Shown here piece after piece: positions 1 to 10,341 of a stretch of DNA of 64,000 nt. The stretch is taken from the NCBI GenBank assembly GCA_947646735.1, contig CANTFK010000077.1, positions 124,001 through 188,000 on the forward strand, read 5' to 3'. Every line of letters starts with the position of its first letter. Within the stretch, counting starts at the first letter, position 1. The notes under the pieces were generated by a model. The model did not search any database. It was given only the letters and a program-made list of their open reading frames with translations, and was not told the origin of the DNA. The stretch comes from Peronospora farinosa (Eukaryota > Oomycota > Peronosporomycetes > Peronosporales > Peronosporaceae). The translations under genes and the position numbers were made by a program.

Positions 1-285
1 AATATGGCTGTACTTTCCCCGCATTGTCGCAGGGGACTTGCTGTGTCTGGTCTGTCCTTTCTGACCGTACCTCCAAGAATTAATTTCATGCTGGGTACAA
101 GCTCTCCATTTCCTCTTTGTAAGCGTGTCGCTTCTCCCTTTGAGACTGGATTCAAACACAGCCCCGTCTGTACACTTGCAGGACCACGAAGGGTTTGATG
201 GGTTGCTTCTGTATACACTGTATACCTCGCTGCTGCATTGTCGCCCCAATGTTGAAGCCCTCCCTACGCAAGGACTAGACCTGTG
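1..285. other. upstream non-coding stretch
   Basis: I see no convincing gene here. Short open frames exist on the plus strand but have no recognisable protein content. The stretch probably holds distal promoter sequence for the peroxidase gene that starts at 363. Confidence 0.4.
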
Positions 286-299
286 TCATTCCTCAACTT
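286..299 (+). promoter_or_regulatory. oomycete initiator (Inr) match
   Basis: The bases TCATTCCTCAACTT match the published oomycete initiator consensus TCATTYYNCAWTTT at 13 of 14 positions. The site lies about 75 bp upstream of the ATG at 363, a normal distance for an oomycete transcription start. It supports 363 as the translation start of the first gene. Confidence 0.6.
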
Positions 300-362
300 G
301 CCACCAAGTGCGCACATCCGTTTCCAAGTCATAAAAAACAAGTCAAGAAGAAGAAGATTGAA

Positions 363-2089
363 ATGGGTACAAATGTTCAAGGCCGTGTAATTGCCCGACA
401 GGCCGCTTTTAATGCGCTTGCTGAGGACCTCGTGGCCCAAACGACAGAAGCTCAGACGTTTCTAGTGGAGAAGAAGAGTGAAGTCTTTACGACGCATCAC
501 TCGGCGCTTATTAAAGTGTTACAAAGTGTCCGTGGGAAAGAACTTGTGGACTTTTTGGAAAAGTGGTTAAAGCCTGAAGAAGTCGAAGAGGCCGTTGTTG
601 AAGTCGAGAAGAAGGAGGTCGAGGAAGAGGCTTGTAAGACGGAGGAAGAGGCTCCGGAGGAAACGGCAAAGGAAAAGTTGAAGCCCCTAAGAAGGAAGAG
701 GCTTCTCCTAAGGAAGAGATAGTTTCTCCAAAGGAGGAGAAGGATGGGAAGGTTTCTCCCAAGGAGGAGAAGGAAGAGAAGGCTTCTCCAAAAGAGGAGA
801 AAGAAGAGAAAGCTTCACCTAAGGTGTCTCCTAAGGCCTCAAAGAAGAAGAAGGAGGAGCCGTCACCATACCGCCCACGTGCTAAGGAGATTGCTGAAGC
901 TCTAGTGCTTGCGGGCTTTATCACTCCATACAAGGACCGTGTCAAGAACTACTTGGCTGATGCTCCTAAGGAGTACGTGACCGACAATGAACTGTTCGTC
1001 CCACTTTCTGACACCATTACGGAATCTAAGGACACGACAGTGTGGAGTGTCGTGGACGGTGCGATCTACGCGTCACAAGTGAAGCGTAAAGCTGGCGTGT
1101 TCTCTGCTTTTACTCAAGGCAAAGACGTGTATGTTGTGGCCAACGAGAAGACAAAGAAGATTTACTTTTTTGAGTCTGACGTAGCACGTGCTGCCCTTGC
1201 TGAGTACAACACAGCTGATGTCTTGGTCCAATTTGACAACTCTCATTTCCAGTTCGGTGTCAAGCTGGTGCACGGTGAGAAGTTTGAGCTCCTTAATCTC
1301 GTGACGAAAGAACAGCAGGAGGCTTTCCTAGACACGTTGTTGAACGTTGGCGCAAAGTACCGTGAAGTGTACAACCTTGCTGCTGAGGAAGCAAAGTCGT
1401 TCTACGAGCTGACGGATTTCGACATGGACAAGAAGGAAGTCAAGATGGACGAGTATAAGGGTAAGGTTGTGCTAGTGGTGAACGTGTCGAGCAAGTGCGG
1501 TCTGACGTCTACGAACTACCCGGAGATGCAACAGCTGTATGCAAAGTACAAGGACGAGGGTTTGGTGGTGTTGGCGTTCCCCTGCAACCAGTTTGCTGGG
1601 CAGGAGCCGGATACACATGAAGAGATCATGGAGTTCGTGAAGCAGTACAATGTGACGTTCCCGCTGTTTGAGAAGCACGATGTGAACGGGTCAAACGCTC
1701 GTCCGGTGTTTACATACCTCAAGGCAAAACTGCCTGGAACGTTTGGGAATTACATTAAGTGGAACTTCACCAAGTTTTTGGTAGACCGCAATGGCCAGCC
1801 GTTCAAGCACTACGCGCCGAATGACCTTCCTTTTTCATTTGAGGAGGACATCAAGGAGCTACTGGCGAAAGCGCCTGAGCCGGAGAAGACGGAGGAAGAG
1901 GTCCAGGAGGGGGAAGCGGAAGCCGTCAAGTTGGACGAGGAGGCGACGACAGAGAAGATGGAAGAAACCGTTATTACTGAGGTTGTCAAGTCTGACGTGA
2001 AGGAAGAAATTTCTATCACAGAGGTGGTCGAGATCAAGGAGGAGACTACCAAGTCGGAAGATGTTGCGGTGACTGTGGCGGCGCTTTAA
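363..2089 (+). CDS. DEP/PH-like + glutathione peroxidase fusion (frameshifted)
   Basis: The C-terminal third is a thiol-type glutathione peroxidase, which reduces peroxides using glutathione or thioredoxin. Visible are VVNVSSKCGLT (peroxidatic Cys at 1496-1498, not selenocysteine), AFPCNQFAGQEP (Gln at 1589) and KWNFTKF (Trp-Asn at 1760-1765), so the Cys-Gln-Trp-Asn tetrad is complete. Upstream lie a DEP-like helix stretch (IAEALVLAGF) and a PH-like segment starting near VWSVVDGAIYASQ; these two calls are inferred. An acidic Lys/Glu tail follows the peroxidase. The ATG at 363 sits below an initiator match. The reading frame breaks at about 665-680: the first 119-residue frame ends at 722, while the frame that ends at 2089 is open from 638 through the charged SPKEEK repeat. 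One base appears to be missing in an A/G-rich run, so this is either a sequencing slip or a real lesion. A related gene follows at 2333. Confidence 0.8.
700..835 (+). repeat. SPKEEK-coding degenerate repeat
   Basis: Four to five imperfect copies of an 18-30 bp purine-rich unit (consensus tctcc-aaggaggagaag) encode SPKEEK-type peptides. The reading frame is lost at the left edge of this tract, so replication slippage or a basecalling error is likely there. Confidence 0.6.
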
Positions 2090-2332
2090 ATGAGCCGGTC
2101 CCGCATAACCTATCGGCGTCAAAGGATTCCACGTTGAGAAGCGTGGCTTTCTTCATCGGTTTCTTATTGTATTAGCCAAGGTGAACGTGAAGTGCTCTAT
2201 TTGAAACTGGTTCCGGTGGTTTTGTACTTGAAGCAACTAAACTTCACGATAGAATTCCTAACTGGAAGACGTCAATACGAGAAAGGGAGCGAGCACTTAA
2301 ATAGTTTTATTTTCTCAGTTTCCAATTCTCTC

Positions 2333-3982
2333 ATGAGTGCAGCGCAAACTTTGACAGCGTTGGCCGAAAGTGCTCGAGAAACTGAACAATATGAGCTTGA
2401 GCATTTAGAACAAGAGTCCTCGTTTGTGACTGCAATGTCACCTTCATCCGTTCTTTCAATCACATCACCACGTCTATCACCTGTTGTAGCAGTCGAAGGA
2501 CGTGTGTTTCGTCGACTTCAACGGTTCCACTTGCTACCATCGGAGCTTAAAGCACAATCGGACATGGTTGCGACATACTTGTTGGCACCGAAAGTGCGTT
2601 TCCATGTCTTTGAACAACGTAAGCATTGGTGGCAGCATCCGCTCCATTTGGCAAAGGCTGGACAGGGAACATTTGTACAAGGTCGTAAGCTTATTAAGGC
2701 CATTCTGAAGTATCTCGTGCTGTCCAATGCGGCCAGAAATACTCTTCGTGATGCTCAGCAGCTTGCAGAAGGGCTTGTGCTAAGCGGTTTCTTGTCACCA
2801 GTTGATGAGACCCCTGAAGCTGACGAGGAATTACTTGAAGAGCTTTACGTAATGGATGACGACTATTATGAGCTCGTAGCTCCAGGTGCTAACGCAATTG
2901 TTTCGATTCCTTATGTGGCAGCTTCCGCTACTGTTGATAACAGTTCAACAAACCTCTTGCCCGGTGCCATTGTTTCGCCCGTTCAGCCACATCAATCGCC
3001 TACGAACCGTAAGAAGGAATCATGTCAATTTAACGACACGCTCTCGGTCTGGGCGGTGACTGACGGTGCAATTCGTGCCGGGTTGATACAGCGTCAAGTG
3101 AAAGGGTCTCCCGTACGAAATGTGCTCGGAATTGCAACAAAGTCAAAACGTTGCTACGCTGTCGTGAATACGAAACACCACTTGCTGGTGTTGTTTGAGA
3201 CAGACGTGGCAAGACGCGAGCTTGTACGTGTGAATCTTACTGCGGCTACAGTGGAGTACTCGGGTGTCAATGCTCTAAAAGTTTGCAATTGTGGTGGTGA
3301 TCGCATAGGTATCCACTCGAACGACGATGCAGTGGAGATTCTCGTCTTGCAAAACAAACCCGAACAAGAACAGTGGTTGTTGGCGCTATTGGATGCTGGT
3401 GCTGCATTCATTGAGACCCACCCTGCAATTTTGTCATTCGCTGCCTCGTCAGCTTCCCTCTACTCTTTGCAAGACAAGGATGCAGTGGGCAACACCGTGT
3501 ACTTGTCACAGCTACGTGGTCACGTGGCTTTGCTGACAAATGTGGCCAGTAGTTCCTGTACCACCGACACGGAGCAACTTATGGAACTGGCAGAGCTATC
3601 AACGGAGTATGGAGACGCAGGCCTGAAGGTGGTGGCATTTCCTAGTGCTCAGTTTGGAGATGCGGAATTTGACAATGATCAAGAGCTCGTTGAGCGTTTT
3701 GGAGAACTGTTTGGTGTCCGCTTTTCAGTGCTGGCCACTCGCGACGTGAACGGGCCAAACGCACGCGATGCAATGATTTTTTGTAAAACGCGACAGCCAG
3801 GGCCTGCTAAGTCTCCTGCGAACGCATTTATTGAAAACAATTTGGTCAAGTTTCTCTTTGATCGCGAAGGTCGGTTGTTCAAGCGGTATCCCCCAAGCTA
3901 CTTACCTCTAAGCATGGAAACGGACATTCATACCCTTTTGAAGGCGCCACCACCATCGAAGAACGACCTGAACCCCAGCTAG
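2333..3982 (+). CDS. Divergent glutathione-peroxidase-like paralogue with DEP/PH-like N-terminus
   Basis: This is a tandem relative of the upstream gene and shares its architecture. A DEP-like block (GRKLIKAILKYLVLSN through LSGFLSP) and a PH-like block (VWAVTDGAIRAG, LFETDVARRELV) precede a glutathione-peroxidase fold (LLTNVASSSCTTDTEQ, VVAFPSAQFGDAEF, DVNGPNARDA, VKFLFDREGRLFKRY). A Cys is present near the peroxidatic position, but one residue is inserted beside it. CNQF has become SAQF, and the catalytic Trp of KWNFTKF is Asn in ENNLVKF. Peroxidase activity is therefore doubtful, and a regulatory or structural role is possible. The frame is open from 2192, but its first ATG is at 2333 (MSAAQTLTALAES), which I take as the start. 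The gap to the upstream stop is 243 bp, so each gene probably has its own promoter. Confidence 0.75.
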   Translation: MSAAQTLTALAESARETEQYELEHLEQESSFVTAMSPSSVLSITSPRLSPVVAVEGRVFRRLQRFHLLPSELKAQSDMVATYLLAPKVRFHVFEQRKHWWQHPLHLAKAGQGTFVQGRKLIKAILKYLVLSNAARNTLRDAQQLAEGLVLSGFLSPVDETPEADEELLEELYVMDDDYYELVAPGANAIVSIPYVAASATVDNSSTNLLPGAIVSPVQPHQSPTNRKKESCQFNDTLSVWAVTDGAIRAGLIQRQVKGSPVRNVLGIATKSKRCYAVVNTKHHLLVLFETDVARRELVRVNLTAATVEYSGVNALKVCNCGGDRIGIHSNDDAVEILVLQNKPEQEQWLLALLDAGAAFIETHPAILSFAASSASLYSLQDKDAVGNTVYLSQLRGHVALLTNVASSSCTTDTEQLMELAELSTEYGDAGLKVVAFPSAQFGDAEFDNDQELVERFGELFGVRFSVLATRDVNGPNARDAMIFCKTRQPGPAKSPANAFIENNLVKFLFDREGRLFKRYPPSYLPLSMETDIHTLLKAPPPSKNDLNPS

Positions 3983-4258
3983 ACGATGCCGACAAAAGGG
4001 ATTGTTGGAAGTCGCAAGCGCGAGTGTATGGTGGCAGATACAAGCATGTTATTTAATATCCGCACTTTGTCTTCTTGAATGCTAGCTGGCTCACGTTTTC
4101 TACATGCACTTAATCCCCTTAACGTGCTTCATTCGAAACGATTGATCGCTGCAAAATGCACCCAAACCTCGTCTTCATTCGGCGAGCACGTATCTATAAC
4201 ACGCTGAGCTTTTATTCCACCGCAATGGAGGTCGACGGCGTGCTCTCTGATTATAACT

Positions 4259-5179
4259 CTAGTCGAGGAAGGCTTTCTTGTATACCGAATTGAGTTGTTC
4301 AACTACCAGAAGCACGATCATAGCGTTAGGTGCACAGCGCGTGTAGTACGTCCAGTATCCACGCCAAAGCTTGAAAGGTCCTTCCTTAGTAATGATCTGC
4401 TTAAAGCAATCTGTCACGCCTGAGTACGGGTTCTGTCCCGTCATGGGGTCTACCTTCATGTTCATAAGACGCGACTTGACCAGATCAAAAGGCAGTGACG
4501 TGAAGGCGCAGGCAAAGCCAGACACAGCACTGGCACCAATGTTTGTGACGAAACCGGGGCCATACTGAGCCACAATCATCTCCTTTGCCTGATCATAGGA
4601 GGCCATCATGCCAAGATTCATGGCAGCACCACGAGCGACAAGAGGGATGCTGCCGCGCCACAGTGTCGCTACACCTTCCGAGCCTGCGATCTTCAAAATG
4701 GCATCAAATACGTTCTTGTAACCACGTTTCTCGCCACTCTTGGTCAATGTATCGGCTTGCATCCGAACAAGAGCAACGTCCATAGGACAGCCCAGTGTTG
4801 CAGCAATCCCGCCCGTAACAATAGCTGATCCAGACTTGATAGCAAGTGGCAGTGACGCGCTTTCACCATTGGCGACGCGACGTGCAATCATCTTATCAGA
4901 AAAGGCACGATGCATTCCAAGACGGGCTGTACCATAAACCATTTGACGGGCTACAGCAGCTGATAAACCCGCATATAATCCGGTAATACCTTCCTTTGCT
5001 ACAACGGAGCGAGCAATGCCCAGACCCGTGACGTTGGAACCGGTTTGACCTGCTAATTGTAAATGCACTTTAACTAGATCAATGGGATGGATAGCAACGG
5101 CTGCAAATACGGCAGAAGAGCCACCACAGATATATGGTTGAGCTATTAATGCAATGGGAGACTTGGTGATTGATGACAT
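4259..5179 (-). CDS. Mitochondrial 2-oxoglutarate/malate carrier
   Basis: This is an SLC25-family inner-membrane carrier of 306 residues, a normal length for the family. All three tandem modules carry the PX(D/E)XX(K/R) signature: HPIDLVKVHLQ, CPMDVALVRMQ and LPFDLVKSRLM. GLSAAVARQMVYGTARLG and RGYKNVFDAILKI...GVATLWRG resemble the oxoglutarate carrier (SLC25A11) more than other members. It would exchange cytosolic malate for matrix 2-oxoglutarate in the malate-aspartate shuttle. The frame extends upstream to a GTG at 5290, but MSSITKSPIAL at 5179 is the sensible ATG because it begins just before the first transmembrane module. A dicarboxylate carrier is the main alternative. No cleavable presequence is expected in this family. 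Confidence 0.88.
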   Translation of the reverse strand: MSSITKSPIALIAQPYICGGSSAVFAAVAIHPIDLVKVHLQLAGQTGSNVTGLGIARSVVAKEGITGLYAGLSAAVARQMVYGTARLGMHRAFSDKMIARRVANGESASLPLAIKSGSAIVTGGIAATLGCPMDVALVRMQADTLTKSGEKRGYKNVFDAILKIAGSEGVATLWRGSIPLVARGAAMNLGMMASYDQAKEMIVAQYGPGFVTNIGASAVSGFACAFTSLPFDLVKSRLMNMKVDPMTGQNPYSGVTDCFKQIITKEGPFKLWRGYWTYYTRCAPNAMIVLLVVEQLNSVYKKAFLD

Positions 5180-5311
5180 GATACAATTGAGCTCCTGGAG
5201 GACGTTTTGGAAATGGAGCGTCATCGGATGGATCCAAGGTACAATTAGAATTAGACTTGGTAATTGTATACTAAAAAACACATGGCACACTTGCGTAGGT
5301 GACTTGGTTCT

Positions 5312-5325
5312 TAAATCGGAAATGA
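5312..5325 (-). promoter_or_regulatory. oomycete initiator match for the carrier gene
   Basis: On the minus strand, TCATTTCCGATTTA matches the oomycete Inr consensus at 12 of 14 positions, about 135-145 bp upstream of the carrier ATG at 5179. Start-site mapping would be needed to confirm it. Confidence 0.4.
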
Positions 5326-5329
5326 AAGG

Positions 5330-5760
5330 TAATCGAAAGATAAAGCAGGTGTGTCAATACAAAAGCTACCGTAAAATTGATGTCGATAAGAAGAAACAAG
5401 CATTTTGGAGAGGAAAATGAGTGACACAGGTATTAAATTTTGTTGCTGATTAGGTGGCAGTCTGTAGTGTGCTTTTATTTATAGGCACAATTAGCAATTT
5501 CTGTTGCTAAAAAAGAGCCATTTTCATGGTGCTTGGTAAAAACATGTGTTTTTTTTGGGCTGATTGCTTGAATGGACGGTGCAGAGACGGGATTCCTCGG
5601 GGTCGCGCAGATTGATTGCTATGATATCTCGTGTGTAGCCACATCGCTTTGAATGGTTCAATGACCAAGTAATTACTGCAAGACCACACCTGTCATCAAA
5701 ACAGTGTTCAAGTATCTGTTGTCACCACTTAATGCCACAATGGCATAACTTAAGTTTTCG
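5330..5760. other. intergenic, no gene seen
   Basis: AT-rich spacer between the carrier promoter and the LINE remnant. I see only short, unconvincing open frames. Confidence 0.4.
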
Positions 5761-6660
5761 ACGGGAAATCCGCCGCTGGTGAAAGGGAAATCGCAGGAAC
5801 TCACCCAACAAGCGGAGATTTTGCAAGCTCAGCCGACATGGGTTGTCTTTTTTCCAACCCACAGCTCCACCACTATCCGTAATCCGCACCGCCTACGATT
5901 CTTAATCATCGACTATTCACTTTTCTGAAACAGCAAGCATTTCCAGGCGACAAAGCACTGTCTCGCAGCACCATTTAAGCAGGTCATCGATCGGCTAGTC
6001 ACCAAGAGCCAGAATACGCGGTGGCAACGCACAGCTTTGGATGTCACGCCGGCTCAGCTATGGGATCACGGCCATGCGGTAATGGATTATCAGCTATGGA
6101 CACGATACTGCCACGCTACCGGGCAGCTAAACTTTTGGTACCAAAACTGGCCCCCGGGCAGATCATGCACATACCTGGAATGTGTAGGCCAAAAGGAGAC
6201 CCAGGAGCATCTCTTTTTGGGATATCATTGTGCTCAGGCAATCTGGGCCCGGCTTATTAGTCATTTGGAGAGTACACCTTAACATCTTACCCACCTACTG
6301 GATTGGCTCGAGCACTGCGCAAACTGTCTTGTACCACGCATCTCGCCGCAAATCACAGCAAAGCTGTTAGCTCGGCACCCGGAAGACACGGATCAATTCG
6401 CCACAGCCTGGAGGACGGTTTGGAAAGTCGCAGTGACCATCATCATTACAATGCTCTGGCAACTTTGCATCGACAGGGTTTTTCACAATGCGCATATCCC
6501 GATACAAGCCAGTGAAGCTTTCATCTGGGGAAGGATTCCGCTCCAACTGAGGGCGCTCATCAAACGTCTCCATTGCAGGGCGGCCACAGCCGTCCGTGGC
6601 GCCCAACTATCTGCATGTTCCAGAAAATATTTGTTGCCGTTTAGAAGTTCGACCATTTAA
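5761..6660 (+). pseudogene. LINE (non-LTR retrotransposon) ORF2 C-terminal remnant
   Basis: One frame stays coding-like across 900 bp, with stop codons at about 5926 and at 6280. It contains a zinc-binding reverse-transcriptase tail (zf-RVT type): CTYLECVGQKETQEHLFLGY followed by HCAQAIWARL, i.e. the Cys-x-Cys...EHLF...Cys/His...IW arrangement typical of LINE endings. A segment rich in Trp and basic residues (FATAWRTVWKVAVTII, AFIWGRIPLQLRALIKRL) continues in the same frame after the 6280 stop. The reverse-transcriptase core and endonuclease are absent, so this is a 5'-truncated dead copy. No poly(A) tail or target-site duplication was found. Confidence 0.6.
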
Positions 6661-7189
6661 TGCTTGGGGCTCAACCAACGAACTCCATCTAAACTAGAAC
6701 AACTCGTCATAAAGTCGATGGCAGGAGCAGGTAAACACTATCATTGTAAGATGTCTAGACCTTCTTTTGCGTAATGCTACGAAGTCTTGGCGCAATGTGT
6801 TTCGAACAGCATTTCAATAATTCAAATTAATCAACTTATGACCACACCTTTTCGACAATGTTACACTTTCCAGTACTGCTATTCTTGTCCTTCTTGCAAC
6901 AAGTTGCATTCTCTATTGATGTACCTACTGAAGAGGTTTTATATAGAATGGTTTGCATTCTGACTTTGCTCACGATACTTTACGCTCTTCATAGAGATGG
7001 ACAATACTGCACAACTTATGGATGTGAGCTCGGAATCGCTACCTAACAATCTGCAGTAAACGCTCAGCACCTATTCGCCACCTGGAACGACCTGTCAAGC
7101 CTCTTACAACGTACTTTTATATGGGATACCGGTTATGTGTTGACGTCGATGCACTCGTTGATTAAAGGTACACACGATGTTGTCGCTCC
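6661..7189. other. decayed intergenic DNA
   Basis: No supported gene. A short hydrophobic open frame at 6858-7046 resembles nothing I recognise. This DNA may be decayed upstream sequence of the kinase pseudogene that follows. Confidence 0.3.
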
Positions 7190-8848
7190 ATGGCCGAATT
7201 AGTGGTGCTATTCAAGGCATTTGATCGTGTTGGCTGTCAATTGAGAGAGTGTGTATTACCAGATGGAATGACGTTCCATCGGGCATTGATTGCAAGGCTT
7301 CGCAGCTCTAGCGTGGTTCAATGTGCTGTGGATGCAGCTCAAGACATCTCGGCACTAACTTATGCTGCTGACGGAGGTGTAGCCGATACACTACCGATAG
7401 TGACAGTACAACGTCATGTCTAGTTGGATGATGAGGGAACGCCTAATCTAATCCTTGCACTCCATACGACAAACGAAGAGATGGCCTATACACAGTGTCC
7501 ATTCATACCAGCGATGATAAACCCTTGTGCGCCGCACAATTTGGTGAATCGATCGAGATTTTGTACACCAGAACCAGGTCTTGTGGCGTCTGCTTGGCTT
7601 ACGAAGTATGCACAGGATTAACAAGGAGATTGGACGTGGCTACTGGTGCCATGGAGTATTATCACCTTTTTGATATGCGACACAGTGGCTGTGTACCGCT
7701 ACAAGTCGGCTTGGCGTGAGGAAAAATACAAAGAGAAGTCGATCTGTTCATGCGTGAAAATCGACATTTATCTGACAATGGAGCAGTTGAAGCACTAGTT
7801 TCAAACGTAAAGGTAGACGGCGACTGTAAAGAAGTAGGAATTAGTCAGCAGCATTTTTCAGTCCTGAAATAAGGACAGCGCGTACAGCTCTTAGGTTTCA
7901 TTCAGCAGGTCTTAAGCTAAAGTCTTGATAGATCAGAGGCGCCGCTCTTCTATGACGAAGAAATCCAGAATGCTGCACTTCTGGGGAGCATTTTAACGCT
8001 AGTATTGGATTGTCAGCGTCGTCGTTGGCACAAATGCTCCCGCTGCAAAGCGAGGCAAAAGCATATTGTGAAGACACGGGAGCTAGCCTACCCACAACCG
8101 ATCAACGAACAGCACGAAAAAACGAGATTGCCATCCAAAACTTTCGCCTGTTTGAGTCACACTGCAAAATTTGGGCGACTACGTATCCCATTCGGGGAGC
8201 TGCAGCTGTTACGACTGCTGTCATGTGGAACAAGTGGTGAGGTCGGGGTAGCACTCCACAAGATTACACAGGTTGCGATTTAGACAACTATTACCGGAGA
8301 AACGACGCTTTATACCTCGAATAGATATGTTTCTGGCCGAGATCTACCTCATGACGCAGCTGTAGCAACCCCACATCGTAATTTTGAATGGCATTGCTTG
8401 GAACACACTTGAACATGTAGTCATGGTTCAGAAATGTAGATGAAAGGCGGTGACTTGCAGCATTTTCTAGCTCAACAATGCGTCAACAGCAGCACGTCAA
8501 CGGCTCCAATCGACTCTGGCAGTACAGTTGTAAAGCGGTCAGTATCGATGATGGGCAGGATACTCCAGGTTGAAGAATCTGCAGCAGTTGCATCGACATC
8601 ATCAAGTCCTGGTGCTGCTACTGGGGGAGCAATTTACTAAACGCATGGAGCGACTTGTGCAGCGCCCTCTGCTTTTGATGCGTCGCATTGTTAATGACGG
8701 ACTTCGTCCTCAACTCTCGCTGGATTGTCCGCTGCCTCTCATGGACTTGATTGCAGCTTGTGTGTTTCGCAACCCGATGCTACGTCCAAATGCCGCTGAT
8801 GTGGGTGCATGGCTGGCTAGTGTTCGTGGTGAGCAATTGCTTTGTTAG
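7190..8848 (+). pseudogene. Degenerate tyrosine-kinase-like (TKL) protein kinase
   Basis: Kinase subdomains can be read in order but in several frames. A glycine-loop-like LLSCGTSGEVGVALH at about 8210-8260 is followed by VAI with its Lys codon disrupted near 8279. An alpha-C-like stretch (MFLAEIYLMTQL, then a stop, then QPHIVILNGIAW) lies at 8326-8400, a hinge-like MKGGDLQHFLAQ at 8440, and a C-lobe end (DGLRPQLSLDCPLPLMDLIA, then NPMLRPNAADV) at 8697-8810. At least three frame changes and internal stops are present, and the catalytic loop and activation segment are not recognisable. Upstream frames from 7190 may be its eroded N-terminal region, but I cannot identify them. Oomycetes have a large TKL family, so this is probably a dead family member. 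Confidence 0.55.
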
Positions 8849-10256
8849 AACTCCAGTGTCTATTTTCTGAGCTGCTGAACACGACAAAGTAGAATTATTG
8901 CTACATGTAGTTGAAGTGGTATAATGCACCTATTCCTACTGAACGTGACTTGGTCATCCTTTTCGAATACGTCCGTGACGAACACGCTTAATCGATCCTT
9001 TCTCTCCTGCTCATGGGTCCAACAGCGGCATGTTTTCATGCAATTAGGTGGTGCTGAAGTTTGTTCCTATTTACACGTGTGCATCGTCTTCTGAAACGCT
9101 CCATGAAGCGTAAAGTTCACCGCTCCACTGACAAAATCCATTATTTATATGGCCATGGCATTTTCAGTCGTCGTACATTTGTCTCCAAAGAATTCAGACA
9201 ATAGCGTAAACGTGCTCACTTACGTATGAATTCGTTGCTGAAAAAGACCATTTGTTGACATCTGCAAGCTGATGTTGAACATCAAGAAGAAGACGTAAGT
9301 GTGTCACTGTCTCTAGCGACACCAATGGCCTCGTCAGGTTTTCGAACCGGGAATCCGACATGCGTACGCTGATTTAGACCATAGCATCGACCAAGGGCAG
9401 AAGTAGATATTGTTTAGTGGCGTTTCGTCTATCATTGTCTACAAATTAGAAACTGTGTTTTCAGCTTTCGGTGGAGCAAGATGCAAAGACCATTTCAGGG
9501 TTATAGGCAGTCAGCGTGGACATCCATTGACTGAATCATTGAGCAAAAAAACATCCTTAGCGTTCCATGCAGCATTTGTCAACAACGCCAGTCCACCTGC
9601 TGACGTTCGAAATCTCGACTCTGATTTGGTTCGACAAATGGTTCGCCGAGCGTTCCAGCAGCGTTATCCTAACGTGGCAAAATCAATCGGTAGCAAACGG
9701 GCATGTTCTTGGGTCATTTAGTAATACTGAACGTGAACGATATCTCTATCTTGCGTAGGCACGTCATTTCCTGCTCTTGTGACAGTTACATGCCCTACTT
9801 GATATTTCTGGCTTAAGGATCGTACCATCTACATGTTGTAGCTAAGCTAAGCGGCGTAAAGTCGGTATTCTTATTTTTACGTTTGATTCAAACGCTCCTG
9901 TCGTTCCTTTTTGAGTAGTCTGCCTGCAGCCGGCAAAGGGCGTTCAACGACAAGTTGCGGTAAAAGATTGTCGCACACATGTGCGGATAAAACAAACGGT
10001 TTGCCTTTTTACCGCTTGCTTACTACTACACCCATTGAGCAAAGTTTGCAAACAAACGTTTGGAGCTGCTCGCTCTGTCGGCCTTGAAAAAAAAGTATCT
10101 TGTATGTCCTGTCTCCCGTCACTGGGACGCGATCCAACGGGTCGCCTTTTTCAACAACTACTGATTGGTCAGTATACATTTGTACCGTATGACTACCTTG
10201 GCAGTCAATGCTTTATCGTCGTCTCCCAGGAATGACACCAATTTTACTTTCCAGAT
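8849..10256. other. stretch without a supported gene
   Basis: Several plus-strand open frames of 60-100 codons occur (for example 9410-9721) but lack an ATG at their start and show no recognisable domain. Fragments near 9080-9200, rich in Arg, Lys and His, look like eroded coding DNA. An ATG at 10189, in frame with the heat-shock factor, lies upstream of its probable transcription start. Confidence 0.35.
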
Positions 10257-10270
10257 TCATTCATCGATTT
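10257..10270 (+). promoter_or_regulatory. oomycete initiator match for the heat-shock factor
   Basis: TCATTCATCGATTT matches the oomycete Inr consensus at 12 of 14 positions, about 80 bp upstream of the ATG at 10342. It favours 10342 over the in-frame ATG at 10189. Confidence 0.45.
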
Positions 10271-10341
10271 TCATCCTAGTGACCAATTCAATTGTCCCAG
10301 TCAAAAATCGAAAGTTCGTTGTCACAGTTTGTCAATCGCCC

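Noticed and set aside
511..945. 144-residue minus-strand frame rich in Ser and Phe
   Set aside because: Shadow of the charged SPKEEK repeat of the peroxidase gene on the other strand.
9410..9721. 103-residue plus-strand frame
   Set aside because: Begins at TTG with no early ATG, no domain and no splice support; treated as eroded DNA.
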